From JBCBSK01 sp965250105 (GTDB lineage Bacteria; Pseudomonadota; Alphaproteobacteria; Rhizobiales; Tepidamorphaceae), in assembly GCA_965250105.1 (NCBI GenBank), contig OZ252290.1, positions 1,674,001-1,738,000 of the forward strand: DNA of 64,000 bases, written 5' to 3'. This document shows positions 26,484-38,087 of the stretch, in pieces. The notes below the pieces were generated by a model. The model ran no database searches. It was not told the origin of the DNA and saw nothing but the letters and a program-made list of their open reading frames with translations. The stretch's first letter is position 1, and the number at the start of each line of letters is the position of its first letter. A program made the position numbers and the translations under genes.

Positions 26484-26511
26484 TGAACGGATGCGCGCAT
26501 TGCGCTAGGCT
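26484..26511 (+). promoter_or_regulatory. Candidate comM promoter
   Basis: TTGAAC (26484-26489) and TAGGCT (26506-26511) are separated by 16 bases. The -35 element begins one base after the LexA box, so bound LexA would block polymerase. The assignment rests on this spacing and on the matching operator. Confidence 0.55.
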
Positions 26512-26539
26512 CCCGCAATCCATGATTGGGGGTCGGGCC

Positions 26540-28075
26540 ATGGTCGTTCGCGTTGCAACCGTCACCTTCGAGGGCATCGAGGCCCGGCCGGTGGACGTTC
26601 AGGTCCAGGTGGCCAGCGGACTGCCCGCCTTTTCGATCGTCGGCCTGCCGGACAAGGCGGTGGCGGAAAGCCGCGAGCGCATTCGCGCGGCCTTGACGGC
26701 GATCGGCCTGGCGCTGCCGGCCAAGCGGATCGTGGTCAATCTGGCGCCCGCCGACCGGCCCAAGGAAGGCAGTCATTTCGACCTGCCCATCGCGCTTGGC
26801 GTCATGGCGGCGATCGGCGCCCTGCCCGCCGACGGCCTGTCGTCCCATCTCGCCCTAGGTGAACTGGCGCTTGATGGATCGATCACTCCGGTGGCCGGGG
26901 TTCTGCCGGCGGCGATCGAGGCGAATGCGCAAGATCGCGGCCTCATCTGTCCGAGGGCCTGCGGCGGCGAGGCGGCCTGGGCCGCGGCCGATATGCCCAT
27001 TCTGGCGCCACGGAGCCTGGTGCAGCTCGCCAATCACATCAAGGGCAGCCAGCTTCTGACGCGGCCGGAGCCAACCATCGAGACCGAACGGACCGCGATG
27101 CCGGACCTCGCCGACATCAAGGGGCAGGATCTGGCGCGCCGGGCGCTCGAAATCGCCGCCGCCGGTGGTCACAATCTCCTGATGGTCGGCCCGCCGGGCG
27201 CTGGCAAGTCGATGCTGGCGCAGAGGCTGCCCTCGATCCTGCCGCGGCTGTCGCCCGAGGAACTTCTCGAAGTCTCCATGATCCAGTCGATCGCGGGCAA
27301 GCTGGACAATGGCCGGTTGACCGATGTCAGGCCGTTCCGGGCACCGCATCATTCGGCCTCGATGGCGGCCCTTGTCGGCGGCGGATTGCAGGCGCGGCCC
27401 GGCGAAGCCTCGCTCGCCCATCGCGGGGTCCTGTTTCTCGACGAATTGCCCGAATTCCAGCCGCAGGTACTTGATTCCCTGCGCCAGCCGCTCGAAACCG
27501 GCGAGATCGTGATCGCGCGCGCCAATCACCGGGTGCGCTATCCGGCGCGGTTCCAGCTCGTCGCCGCGATGAATCCCTGCCGTTGCGGCTATGCCGGCGA
27601 GCCGGGCCATACCTGCCGGCGCGGCGCGGCATGCGCCGATGGCTATCAGGCGCGGCTGTCGGGCCCGTTTCTCGACCGGATCGATCTTCAGATCGATGTT
27701 CCGGCCGTGACGGCCTCCGATCTTCTGACGCAGAAATCCGGCGAGACCAGCGCCAATGTCGCGGCCCGCGTCGCCCGCGCGCAACAGCGCCAGATCGATC
27801 GCTATCTGGCGCTCGACCTGCCGGCGGGCACCAGCAATGCCAGCCTGCCGACCGCGCTGCTGGAAACCGTCGCGGAGGCCGATCCTGCGGGCCTGCAATT
27901 GCTGTCGGATGCGGCCGACCGGCTCAAGCTCAGCGCGCGCGCCTTTCACCGCATCCTGCGCGTCGCCCGAACCCTCGCCGATCTCGACGGCACCGACACC
28001 GTCCGCCGCGCCCATATCGCCGAAGCGGTCGCTTACCGGTCGGGCCTCGGCGCCCGGCAACAGGCAGCGGCTTAA
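26540..28075 (+). CDS. comM: ComM/YifB-family Mg-chelatase-like AAA+ ATPase
   Basis: ComM is a hexameric helicase that promotes branch migration during homologous recombination of incoming DNA. The 511-residue protein has the N-terminal Lon-protease-like (ChlI) domain, including GLPAFSIVGLPDKAVAESRE (about residues 28-47). Walker A is GPPGAGKS at 217-224, Walker B is in GVLFLDELPEF, and the C-terminal Mg-chelatase domain includes four cysteines in CRCGYAGEPGHTCRRGAAC. The start at 26540 (MVVRVATVTF) matches the family; an ATG six codons upstream is possible. A LexA box upstream indicates damage-inducible expression. Confidence 0.95.
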   Translation: MVVRVATVTFEGIEARPVDVQVQVASGLPAFSIVGLPDKAVAESRERIRAALTAIGLALPAKRIVVNLAPADRPKEGSHFDLPIALGVMAAIGALPADGLSSHLALGELALDGSITPVAGVLPAAIEANAQDRGLICPRACGGEAAWAAADMPILAPRSLVQLANHIKGSQLLTRPEPTIETERTAMPDLADIKGQDLARRALEIAAAGGHNLLMVGPPGAGKSMLAQRLPSILPRLSPEELLEVSMIQSIAGKLDNGRLTDVRPFRAPHHSASMAALVGGGLQARPGEASLAHRGVLFLDELPEFQPQVLDSLRQPLETGEIVIARANHRVRYPARFQLVAAMNPCRCGYAGEPGHTCRRGAACADGYQARLSGPFLDRIDLQIDVPAVTASDLLTQKSGETSANVAARVARAQQRQIDRYLALDLPAGTSNASLPTALLETVAEADPAGLQLLSDAADRLKLSARAFHRILRVARTLADLDGTDTVRRAHIAEAVAYRSGLGARQQAAA

Positions 28076-28140
28076 GCGGGTTTTAAGCGAGCCGCCCTAT
28101 CGTCGCGGCATCACCGACAGAACGACGGTGGGCGGCGGCG

Positions 28141-30402
28141 ATGGTAGGAGGATATCGACCAGTGGCCGATGTTGAAGCCAGATGGGGAACGGTCGCCGCG
28201 CTCGTTCCGGCAATCATCGCGCTTGGTCTCGTCCATGCGCTCTCCGCGTCACCGGCACCGGTCGGGCTTGCAGGCAGCGGGCTTCTCGTCGCGGCAACCC
28301 TGCTGCCGCTGTTGATCTTTGTCGCGCTCTGTCTTGCCGTCGGCCTCGGCGCGCGCGATGGGCACGACGCCGAAACCGATGCGGCAGCGCGGGAAAGGCT
28401 GGCCGATCACATCTGGCGCCAGGCCGAACAGATCGAGACCTATCGGTCCCTTATCGATGCGAGCTTCGACCTTCATGTGGTGACGGATATCGACGGCGTG
28501 GTGCTGGACACCGGCGGCGCCGACTGGCCGGTCATCGCCACGGGCCGGCCACTATCGTTCCCCTATCCCGATGTCGGCGCGGACCCCATCGACATCGTAT
28601 TTGGTGGGCCCGATACCCCGCGCTGGTTCCGCGTCCAGACCATCGCCCTGCCGTCGACTGGCAGCAAGATGCATCGTCATATTCTCGGCCGCGACGTCAC
28701 CGAGGACAAGAAGCTCGCCGAAACGCTCGATGCCGCGCGCACGACGGCCGAACTGGCAACCGCGCAGAAGTCGCGCTTCCTCGCGACCATGAGCCACGAG
28801 ATCCGAACGCCGATGAACGGTGTTCTCGGCCATGCAAGCCTGCTGCTCGACACGGATCTGTCGCCCGAACAGAGCAATTATGCCCGCGCGGTGAAGACAT
28901 CCGCCGATCAGCTCCTGCTGCTCATCGACGACATTCTCGACTTCTCCCGCATCGAAGCGGGCAGGCTCACCCTCGCGCCCGAGCCGGTCGCGCTCGAACC
29001 GCTCGCCCAGGACGTGATCGAATTGCTGTCGCCGCGCGCCGTCGACAAGGGGCTCGACCTGGCCTGCCATGTGACCCGGTCTCTGCCAGAAAGAGTCGTC
29101 CTCGATCCCGCGCGCCTGCGGCAGATCCTGTTCAACCTGCTCGGCAATGCGATCAAGTTCACCGCTTCCGGCGGCGTCCGCCTCGATATCGCACCGCTTG
29201 CCCGAACAGGCGGCATCCCCCCTTCTCGACTGGCGGAACCCGATGCGCCCACCTCGTTCAATCTGAGCCTGACGATCACCGATACCGGTATCGGCATTCC
29301 ACCCGATGATGCAGAACGCGCCTTCCACGAATTCGAACAGCTCGACGCCGGACCGGGCCGGCGCTTCGATGGAAGCGGCCTAGGCCTGGCGATTACCCGA
29401 CGCCTCGTCTCCGCGATGGGCGGCAGCATTCGGCTCGATCCCGACCCCGCCGGCGGAACATGCGCCCGGCTGACCCTGCCGGCACAGTCGGCCGATGCCA
29501 TCGAGACGGCCACGGGCGATGAGCGCCCCCTGACAGGCCTCGCCATCGGCATCACCTCGGCGCGCCTGATGACGCGATCGACGCTTGCCGATCGCCTGCG
29601 CGAGCTCGGAGCCGTCGCGATCGACATCCCCACCGACGCCAGGCACGCAACCGATGTTCGCCCCGTCGATGTCCTGCTGTGCGATCTGCCCTGCGAGGCC
29701 GGCAACGAGGAGGCCGAACAGTCGCGGGGCGCCCGATGGATGGCGCCGTCGATACCGCGTCTTGCCTTGCTAACCTTGCGCGACCGCCGCCATATCGCGC
29801 GTCTATCCGACCTAGGTTTCGCCGGCTATCTGATGCTGCCCGTCAGAACCTCCGCGCTCATCGCCCAGATCCGGCGGGTGATCGATGAAGCGGCTCCACA
29901 ACCGTCAAGTGGCCGGAATGCCGCCAGCGGGACCGCCAAGGAAAGCGAGAGGACCGATCGGCGAGGTGTCGCGAAGCGGTTGGCGCCGCGGCCACGGATC
30001 GCCCGTTCGCCGCGCGTGCTGGTGGCCGAAGACAACGACATCAATGCGCTTCTGACCGTGGCCGCCCTCGAACGGGCGGGCTTGCGGGTCAGCCTCGTTT
30101 CGAATGGCCGCGACGCGGTCGATCACGTCCTTGATTCCGGCCTGCCCGAGATCGACCTCATCCTGATGGACATTCACATGCCGGAACTCGACGGCCTGTC
30201 AGCGGCGAAGGCTTTGCGATCCGCCGGCGTGACGCTGCCGATCGTCGCGGTGACGGCGAGCGCCTTTCCCGAAGACCGCAAGGCCTGTCGGGAGGCCGGC
30301 GTCACCGATATTCTGACCAAACCCGTCGATCCCGATCACCTGATCGCCCGCATCGAGCTTCTTCTGCCCGAAACGCTAAGGCCGGGTCGCCTCACCGCTT
30401 GA
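28141..30402 (+). CDS. Hybrid sensor histidine kinase with two receiver-like domains
   Basis: The 753-residue membrane kinase has two N-terminal helices (about residues 19-36 and 43-69) with almost no periplasmic part and a PAS-like region (about 93-190). The HisKA domain carries phospho-acceptor H219 in SHEIRTPMNG. The HATPase domain (about 325-455) has the N box NLLGNAIKF and the G boxes DTGIGIP and GSGLGLAI. A first receiver-like module (about 465-580) follows but lacks an ordered acidic pocket. The C-terminal receiver (about 620-745) has phospho-acceptor D677 in LMDIHMPELDG and a conserved Lys in TKPVD. It lies just before an OlsB-like acyltransferase gene; a functional link is possible but unproven. 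Confidence 0.93.
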   Translation: MVGGYRPVADVEARWGTVAALVPAIIALGLVHALSASPAPVGLAGSGLLVAATLLPLLIFVALCLAVGLGARDGHDAETDAAARERLADHIWRQAEQIETYRSLIDASFDLHVVTDIDGVVLDTGGADWPVIATGRPLSFPYPDVGADPIDIVFGGPDTPRWFRVQTIALPSTGSKMHRHILGRDVTEDKKLAETLDAARTTAELATAQKSRFLATMSHEIRTPMNGVLGHASLLLDTDLSPEQSNYARAVKTSADQLLLLIDDILDFSRIEAGRLTLAPEPVALEPLAQDVIELLSPRAVDKGLDLACHVTRSLPERVVLDPARLRQILFNLLGNAIKFTASGGVRLDIAPLARTGGIPPSRLAEPDAPTSFNLSLTITDTGIGIPPDDAERAFHEFEQLDAGPGRRFDGSGLGLAITRRLVSAMGGSIRLDPDPAGGTCARLTLPAQSADAIETATGDERPLTGLAIGITSARLMTRSTLADRLRELGAVAIDIPTDARHATDVRPVDVLLCDLPCEAGNEEAEQSRGARWMAPSIPRLALLTLRDRRHIARLSDLGFAGYLMLPVRTSALIAQIRRVIDEAAPQPSSGRNAASGTAKESERTDRRGVAKRLAPRPRIARSPRVLVAEDNDINALLTVAALERAGLRVSLVSNGRDAVDHVLDSGLPEIDLILMDIHMPELDGLSAAKALRSAGVTLPIVAVTASAFPEDRKACREAGVTDILTKPVDPDHLIARIELLLPETLRPGRLTA

Positions 30403-30512
30403 TCTGGATCATCTCCCTCCCACCTTGATGAGACGGGTGTGATGGCGATCCGCGTTTACTTGCCGGCGCCCTGCTGATATCGCTTGATGTCGATGGGGAG
30501 ACGCCAAGAACA

Positions 30513-31493
30513 ATGCTGATAAGGCAAACAGGCGACCAAGCGCCCGGCTCGCGCGGCGTCGGAAACCGACGCCCCTTGCCCTTCGAGGCCTGGGGCCCGA
30601 AGATCATCAAGACCATGCGCCTGCCACGTATCGGCCCCGTGCCGGGGCAGCGGCGTCATCCCAAGACGCTCGGCCGGATCGGCGATCTCGAAGTCCGCCT
30701 CGCGCGCAACTGGTCTGAAGTCCGCCAGGCCCAGGCGCTGCGCTATCGCGTCTTCTATCGCGAGATGAGCGCGCGCCCCTCGATGCGCCATTTCCTGTTG
30801 CGCCGCGATGCCGACCGGTTCGACGCCATCTGCGACCATCTCCTGGTGCTCGACCACGCGCCCGACTGGTCGCGCTTTCCGCGCCGGCGGCGCAACCGGC
30901 CGGTCATCGTCGGCACCTATCGCCTGCTGCGCCAGGAAGTCGCCAAGCGCCATGGCGGCTTCTACAGCGAGGACGAATACGACATCGCGCCGCTCTTGCG
31001 CGCGAAATCCGATCTGCGCTTTCTCGAAGTCGGCCGATCCTGCGTGCTCGATGCCTACCGCACCAAGCGCACCGTCGAACTGTTGTGGACCGGCATCTAC
31101 CGCTATCTCGATCTCTACAAATATGACGTGCTGTTCGGCTGCGCGAGCCTCAGCGGCACCGATCCCGAAGCGCTGAAGACGCAATTGTCCTTCCTGCACC
31201 ATTTCTGCAGCGCGTCCGAGGAATGGTCGGTGTCGGCGGTCCCGTCGCGCTATGTCGAGATGAACCGGATGCCGAAGGACGCGATCGATCAGAAAGCCGC
31301 GCTGCGCGACCTGCCGCCGCTGATCAAGGGCTATCTCAGGATCAATGCCATGTATGGCCGCGGCGCGGTCATCGATCACCAATTCGGCACGACCGATGTT
31401 TTCGTGATCTTTCCCTTCGCCGCCCTCGACCCGCGCTATGCCGAGCGCTTCAAATGGCCAGACGGCGAGCGGCCAATCATCGCCGACGCCTGA
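30513..31493 (+). CDS. GNAT-type N-acyltransferase, OlsB-like
   Basis: The 326-residue protein belongs to the ornithine/glutamine N-acyltransferase group that uses 3-hydroxyacyl-ACP to make lyso-ornithine lipid, a phosphate-free membrane lipid precursor. Family blocks include QAQALRYRVFYREM (about residues 73-86), VGTYRLLRQE (about 132-141), FLEVGRSCVLDAYRTKRTVE (about 171-190) and the C-terminal GTTDVFVIFPF. It is about 30 residues longer at the N-terminus than typical OlsB, so an internal ATG (around residue 35) may be the real start. No OlsA homologue is adjacent, so ornithine-lipid synthesis is inferred from family only. Confidence 0.85.
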   Translation: MLIRQTGDQAPGSRGVGNRRPLPFEAWGPKIIKTMRLPRIGPVPGQRRHPKTLGRIGDLEVRLARNWSEVRQAQALRYRVFYREMSARPSMRHFLLRRDADRFDAICDHLLVLDHAPDWSRFPRRRRNRPVIVGTYRLLRQEVAKRHGGFYSEDEYDIAPLLRAKSDLRFLEVGRSCVLDAYRTKRTVELLWTGIYRYLDLYKYDVLFGCASLSGTDPEALKTQLSFLHHFCSASEEWSVSAVPSRYVEMNRMPKDAIDQKAALRDLPPLIKGYLRINAMYGRGAVIDHQFGTTDVFVIFPFAALDPRYAERFKWPDGERPIIADA

Positions 31494-31509
31494 TCCGAAG
31501 CAGGCCCCG

Positions 31510-33837
<2,328 letters not shown>

Positions 33838-33887
33838 GGGCGTTCCTCGTTATCGGCCCGCGACCCTATCGCCTCGCCGTTGGGGGC

Positions 33888-35045
33888 TCAACAGGCCCTG
33901 CGGCCAAACAGCATGGACGCAATGAACACGCAAACCGCGATCGTGCCGACCAGGAGGCCGAGGCCGGGTCGGCCGGCGATGTCGAGCGCCGCCCCCGACA
34001 GGACCGGACCGACCGTGCCGCCGGTCGTCGCCGCGACGATCATGCCGGCCAGCGCGATGCCGGTGTCGCGGCCCCGGAAGCGGTGGCCGAGCGACACGGC
34101 GCCGATCGTGTAGAGCGCGCCGCCGAACGCACCCCAGAAGAAGGCAGCGACCCAGAGCGCCCACAAGGCGCTGCTCAGCGCGAAACCGATACTGACCATG
34201 ATCAGCCCACCGCTCATGACGAGCGCGACCCGGCGCACCCCCATCCGGTCCGTCAGCCAGCCGGCTAGCAATTGCGTCGCGAGGCTGCCGACCAGGATCG
34301 CGCCGGCCACCGTGGCGGCGAGGTCGGGGGCTACGCCGGCATCGGCGGCCTCGGCGGACGTGACCGCCGAAATGCCGAACTCGTAGCAACCGCTGGCGAA
34401 GGCGAAGAGAAAGATGAGCGGCGCCAGCCGGATCAGCTTGAGGAAGGCAAAGGGCGAGCGCGAGCCCGTCTCGGCGACCGCGTCGAACGCGCCCGTGGGA
34501 CCGAAGAAGAGCGGCAGGCAGGCGACGAGGCCAAGCGCGACGCCGACGAGAAAGGCGGCATCGGTATCGAGCCCGAAGATGAAGGGCAGGAAGGGACCGA
34601 GCGCCAGCGCGCCGACCATGCCGGTCTGAAACAGCCCGGTCGTGCGGCCCAGGGTCTCGATCGGGGCGAAGCGGGCGATCGCCGTCTCGCTGGTGCCCCA
34701 GACGATGGCCTGGATCGCGCCATAGACAAATCCGACGAGGCACCAGAGCAGGAAACCGTCAGTCAGATAGAAAGCCAAGGCCGACGCCGGCATGCCGAGC
34801 ATGCCGATCCAGTGGACGCGGGAGAAGCCGATCCTGGCGTAAAGCCCCGGCGCGAGCGGGGCGAAGACGGCGAGGCCGAGCGTGGTCGCGGCCGCGAACA
34901 GGCCGATTTCGACACCGCTGCGCCCGGCCTCTTCGAGCGCGATCGCCGCGACGGTGACGATCATAACCGACGGCGTGCTGGCGAGAATGGCGGACAGGGC
35001 GACGGCGCGGATGGCGGACGGCGCGGGAACGGTATCGGACAGCAT
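33888..35045 (-). CDS. MFS transporter
   Basis: This 385-residue major-facilitator protein has about twelve helices. The start MLSDTVPAPS (35045) was preferred; the longer ORF to 35126 adds a leader without hydrophobic or family features. Helices begin at about residue 13. The loop between helices 2 and 3 and the RTTGLFQTGMVGALALGPFLP segment (split across helices 4-5) fit the sugar/drug-transporter-like MFS group. GWLTDRMGVRRVAL is the cytoplasmic MFS motif of the second half. The substrate is unknown. A dispersed repeat lies 112 bases upstream. Confidence 0.88.
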   Translation of the reverse strand: MLSDTVPAPSAIRAVALSAILASTPSVMIVTVAAIALEEAGRSGVEIGLFAAATTLGLAVFAPLAPGLYARIGFSRVHWIGMLGMPASALAFYLTDGFLLWCLVGFVYGAIQAIVWGTSETAIARFAPIETLGRTTGLFQTGMVGALALGPFLPFIFGLDTDAAFLVGVALGLVACLPLFFGPTGAFDAVAETGSRSPFAFLKLIRLAPLIFLFAFASGCYEFGISAVTSAEAADAGVAPDLAATVAGAILVGSLATQLLAGWLTDRMGVRRVALVMSGGLIMVSIGFALSSALWALWVAAFFWGAFGGALYTIGAVSLGHRFRGRDTGIALAGMIVAATTGGTVGPVLSGAALDIAGRPGLGLLVGTIAVCVFIASMLFGRRAC

Positions 35046-35156
35046 TGGTGCCTTGAACCCTTGGACGACAGGTCCGGCAAAGCGGACCCGTTGCGGCGCA
35101 GGACCGGAATAGCCTGCGGGCCACAAACCCTTGTGCCATAACTTGGCATGAAATCC

Positions 35157-35263
35157 CTAGAGCATATCCAGTGAATCTCGGCTCATTGGACATGCTCTAA
35201 CCCATTGATTTTTGGCAACTCCGGACGCGAAATCGGTTCCCGTTTTCGCTGGAATTGCCCTAG
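35157..35263 (-). repeat. Dispersed intergenic repeat, copy B
   Basis: On the minus strand this reads CTAGGGCAATTCCAGCGAAA, then GCGTCCGGAGTTGCC, then AATCAATGGGTTAGAGCATG, and ends TTCACTGGATATGCTCTAG. The block order and sequence match copy C (49967-50073) closely and copy A (2739-2844) more loosely. Its reversed orientation shows independent insertion or inversion. It lies between divergent MFS and mutS genes and its translation causes a spurious 40-residue extension of MutS. Confidence 0.9.
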
Positions 35264-35324
35264 GTTCTTGGCAAGTCGGCGCGATCGTTTCGCCCAAGGC
35301 CGAAAATCGCTAGGCTCGCTGCCG

Positions 35325-38087
35325 ATGACCATTGTCGCGAAACAACACCAATCCGCCCCCGGCGCGCCGAAACCCGCCGGAACCGTGGCACCCGCAGACG
35401 CCTTCGCCGGCGCGACGCCGGTCATGCGCCAGTTCCTCGAACTCAAGGCGGCCAATCCGGATTCGCTCCTGTTCTACCGGATGGGTGATTTCTACGAACT
35501 GTTCTTCGACGACGCGGAGGTCGCCGCCCGCGCGCTCGGCATCACGCTGACCAAGCGCGGCAAACATGCCGGCGAGGACATCCCGATGTGCGGCGTGCCG
35601 GTGGTCTCGGCCGACGACTATCTGTCCAAGCTGATCCGGCTCGGCCACCGGGTCGCGGTGTGCGAACAGGTCGAAACGCCGGAACAGGCGAAAAAACGCG
35701 GCTCGAAAGCGGTCGTCCGGCGCGAGGTGGTGCGGCTCGTCACGCCCGGCACGCTGACCGAAGACCATCTGCTCGAAGCCCGCGCCGACAATCACCTGAT
35801 GGCGCTGGCGCGCGTCGCGGCGAGCGGCCAACCGGTCTTCGGTCTCGCCTTCATCGACATCTCGTCGGGCCTGTTCGGCGTCCTGGAGGCAAGCCGCGAC
35901 GATCTCGCCGGCGAGATCGCGCGCATCGCGCCGAGCGAGATCCTGGTCCCCGACGCGCTCGACCGCGAGGCCGATCTGCGCATCGCCTGGGACGACGGCA
36001 CGCGCCATGTCCAGGTCGTGCCCTCGGAAATGGCCGATTCGGTTTCGGGCGAACGCCGGCTGAAGGACTATTTCGGCGTCGCCACGCTCGATGCCTTCGG
36101 CAGCTATAGCCGCGCCGAAATCGCCGCCGCCGGCCTCGCGCTCGATTACGTCGTCCGCGCCCAGGCCGGTGCCCGGCCGGCGCTGCGCCCGCCCGAACGC
36201 CGCACGGCCGATCACGTCATGGCGATCGACGCGGCGACGCGCGCGAGCCTCGAACTCACCCGCACCCTGTCCGGCCAGCGCGACGGCAGCCTTCTAGCGG
36301 CGATCGACCGGACGGTCACGTCGGCCGGCGCGCGGCTTCTGGCGCGCCGGCTGGCGGCCCCCTCGACATCGGCCGCGGAGATCGACCACCGGCTCGACGC
36401 GGTGGCCCAACTCGTCGCCGACGACCGCTTGTCGGACGGCTTGCGCGATGTCCTGACCGGCACGCCGGATCTGGCGCGCGCGCTGGCGCGGCTCGCCATC
36501 GGGCGCGGCAGCCCGCGCGATCTCGCAGCCGTCCAGGCCTGTCTCGACCGCGCTAGCGCGGCGGCCGGTCTTCTCGAGGCGGCCGAGCCCTCGGGCGAGC
36601 TCCGCCAGGCGCGCGACAGGCTGGCCGATGCCGATGCCAACCTCGCCGCCTATCTGTCGGGCCTTCTGGTCGATGAGCCGCCGGTGCAGACCCGCGACGG
36701 CGGCTTCATCCGCGACGGCGCCCATGCCGATCTCGACCGGGCGCGGGCGCTGCGCGATAGCGCGCGCAAGGTGATCGCCGGCATGGAGGCCGATCTGCGC
36801 GCGGTCACCGAGGTCAAGAGCCTCAAGATCAAGCACAACAATTTCCTCGGCTATCACATCGAGGTCAGCGCGCAGCACGGCGACCGGCTGATCCGGGACG
36901 CCGCCGATCTCGGCCTGGTGCATCGCCAGACGCTGCCAACAGCGGTGCGGTTTTCGACCACGGAACTGGCCGACACCGAACAATCCATCATGACCGCCGG
37001 CGACCGGGCGCTGGCCATCGAACGCGCCCTGTTCGACGAGATGGTGGCCCGCGTCACGGCCGGCATGGAACGGCTCACCCGCCTCGCCGATGCGCTCGCC
37101 GTCCTCGACCTGGCGCAGTCGATGGCCGCGCTGGCCCGGCGCGACGCGTTCGTCCGCCCCAAGATCACCGAGGACAGCGCCTTCCGCATCGTCGAAGGGC
37201 GCCATCCGGTGGTCGGCCAGGCGCTGCGGCGCGCCGGCGAGACGTTCGTGGCCAATGACTGCGACCTGTCGCCGCCCGACGGCGCGGCGGGAACGGACGG
37301 CGCGATCTGGGTGGTGACGGGCCCGAACATGGGCGGCAAGTCGACCTTCCTGCGCCAGAACGCGCTGATCGCCGTGCTGGCCCAGGCCGGCGGGTTCGTG
37401 CCCGCGACACAAGCCCATATCGGAATCGTCGACCGGCTGTTCAGCCGGGTCGGCGCGTCCGACGACATCGCGCGCGGCCGCTCGACCTTCATGGTCGAGA
37501 TGATCGAGACCGCCGCGATCCTCAATCAGGCCGGCCCGCGCGCGCTCGTGATCCTCGACGAGATCGGGCGCGGCACGGCGACCTTCGACGGGCTGTCGAT
37601 CGCCTGGGCTACGCTTGAACATCTGCACGAGGTCAATCGCTGTCGCGCGCTCTTCGCGACCCATTTCCACGAACTCACCGCGCTGTCGGACAGCCTCGAC
37701 CGGCTGGCCAATGCGACGCTGAAGGTGAAGGAATGGGATGGAACGGTCGTCTTCCTGCACGAAGTCGTGGCCGGCGCGGCGGACCGGTCCTACGGTGTCC
37801 AGGTGGCCCGGCTGGCCGGCCTGCCGGGCGGCGTCATCACGCGGGCGCGCGAGATCCTCGACCGGCTCGAAGCCGGCGAGCGCGGCGACAGCCCGGCCAC
37901 CCTGATCGCCGACCTACCGCTGTTCCGCGCCCAACAGCCCGCGCCCGCCGCCCGTGCCGAGACACAAAAACCCGACGCCCTGAGGCTCAGGCTGGCGGCA
38001 CTCGACGCGGACAATCTGACACCGCGCGCCGCGCTGGATCTGCTCTACGATCTGAAACGGCTCGTCGCCGAGGAGGACGGGGCATGA
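35325..38087 (+). CDS. mutS: DNA mismatch repair protein MutS
   Basis: MutS recognises mismatches and recruits MutL. The 920-residue protein has the mismatch-binding N-terminal signature DSLLFYRMGDFYELFFDDA (about residues 46-64), with the F-x-E mismatch-contact motif. Walker A is GPNMGGKSTFLRQ (about 666-678) and Walker B DEIGRGTATFDG (about 745-756). The start at 35325 (MTIVAKQHQ) was chosen because the in-frame extension to 35205 translates the dispersed repeat. Its stop overlaps the glnD start (ATGA), a pairing common in Hyphomicrobiales. Confidence 0.97.
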   Translation: MTIVAKQHQSAPGAPKPAGTVAPADAFAGATPVMRQFLELKAANPDSLLFYRMGDFYELFFDDAEVAARALGITLTKRGKHAGEDIPMCGVPVVSADDYLSKLIRLGHRVAVCEQVETPEQAKKRGSKAVVRREVVRLVTPGTLTEDHLLEARADNHLMALARVAASGQPVFGLAFIDISSGLFGVLEASRDDLAGEIARIAPSEILVPDALDREADLRIAWDDGTRHVQVVPSEMADSVSGERRLKDYFGVATLDAFGSYSRAEIAAAGLALDYVVRAQAGARPALRPPERRTADHVMAIDAATRASLELTRTLSGQRDGSLLAAIDRTVTSAGARLLARRLAAPSTSAAEIDHRLDAVAQLVADDRLSDGLRDVLTGTPDLARALARLAIGRGSPRDLAAVQACLDRASAAAGLLEAAEPSGELRQARDRLADADANLAAYLSGLLVDEPPVQTRDGGFIRDGAHADLDRARALRDSARKVIAGMEADLRAVTEVKSLKIKHNNFLGYHIEVSAQHGDRLIRDAADLGLVHRQTLPTAVRFSTTELADTEQSIMTAGDRALAIERALFDEMVARVTAGMERLTRLADALAVLDLAQSMAALARRDAFVRPKITEDSAFRIVEGRHPVVGQALRRAGETFVANDCDLSPPDGAAGTDGAIWVVTGPNMGGKSTFLRQNALIAVLAQAGGFVPATQAHIGIVDRLFSRVGASDDIARGRSTFMVEMIETAAILNQAGPRALVILDEIGRGTATFDGLSIAWATLEHLHEVNRCRALFATHFHELTALSDSLDRLANATLKVKEWDGTVVFLHEVVAGAADRSYGVQVARLAGLPGGVITRAREILDRLEAGERGDSPATLIADLPLFRAQQPAPAARAETQKPDALRLRLAALDADNLTPRAALDLLYDLKRLVAEEDGA

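Noticed and set aside
35205..35324. 40-residue N-terminal extension of MutS
   Set aside because: The extension translates the dispersed repeat copy B and spacer; MTIVAKQHQ at 35325 is the better start.
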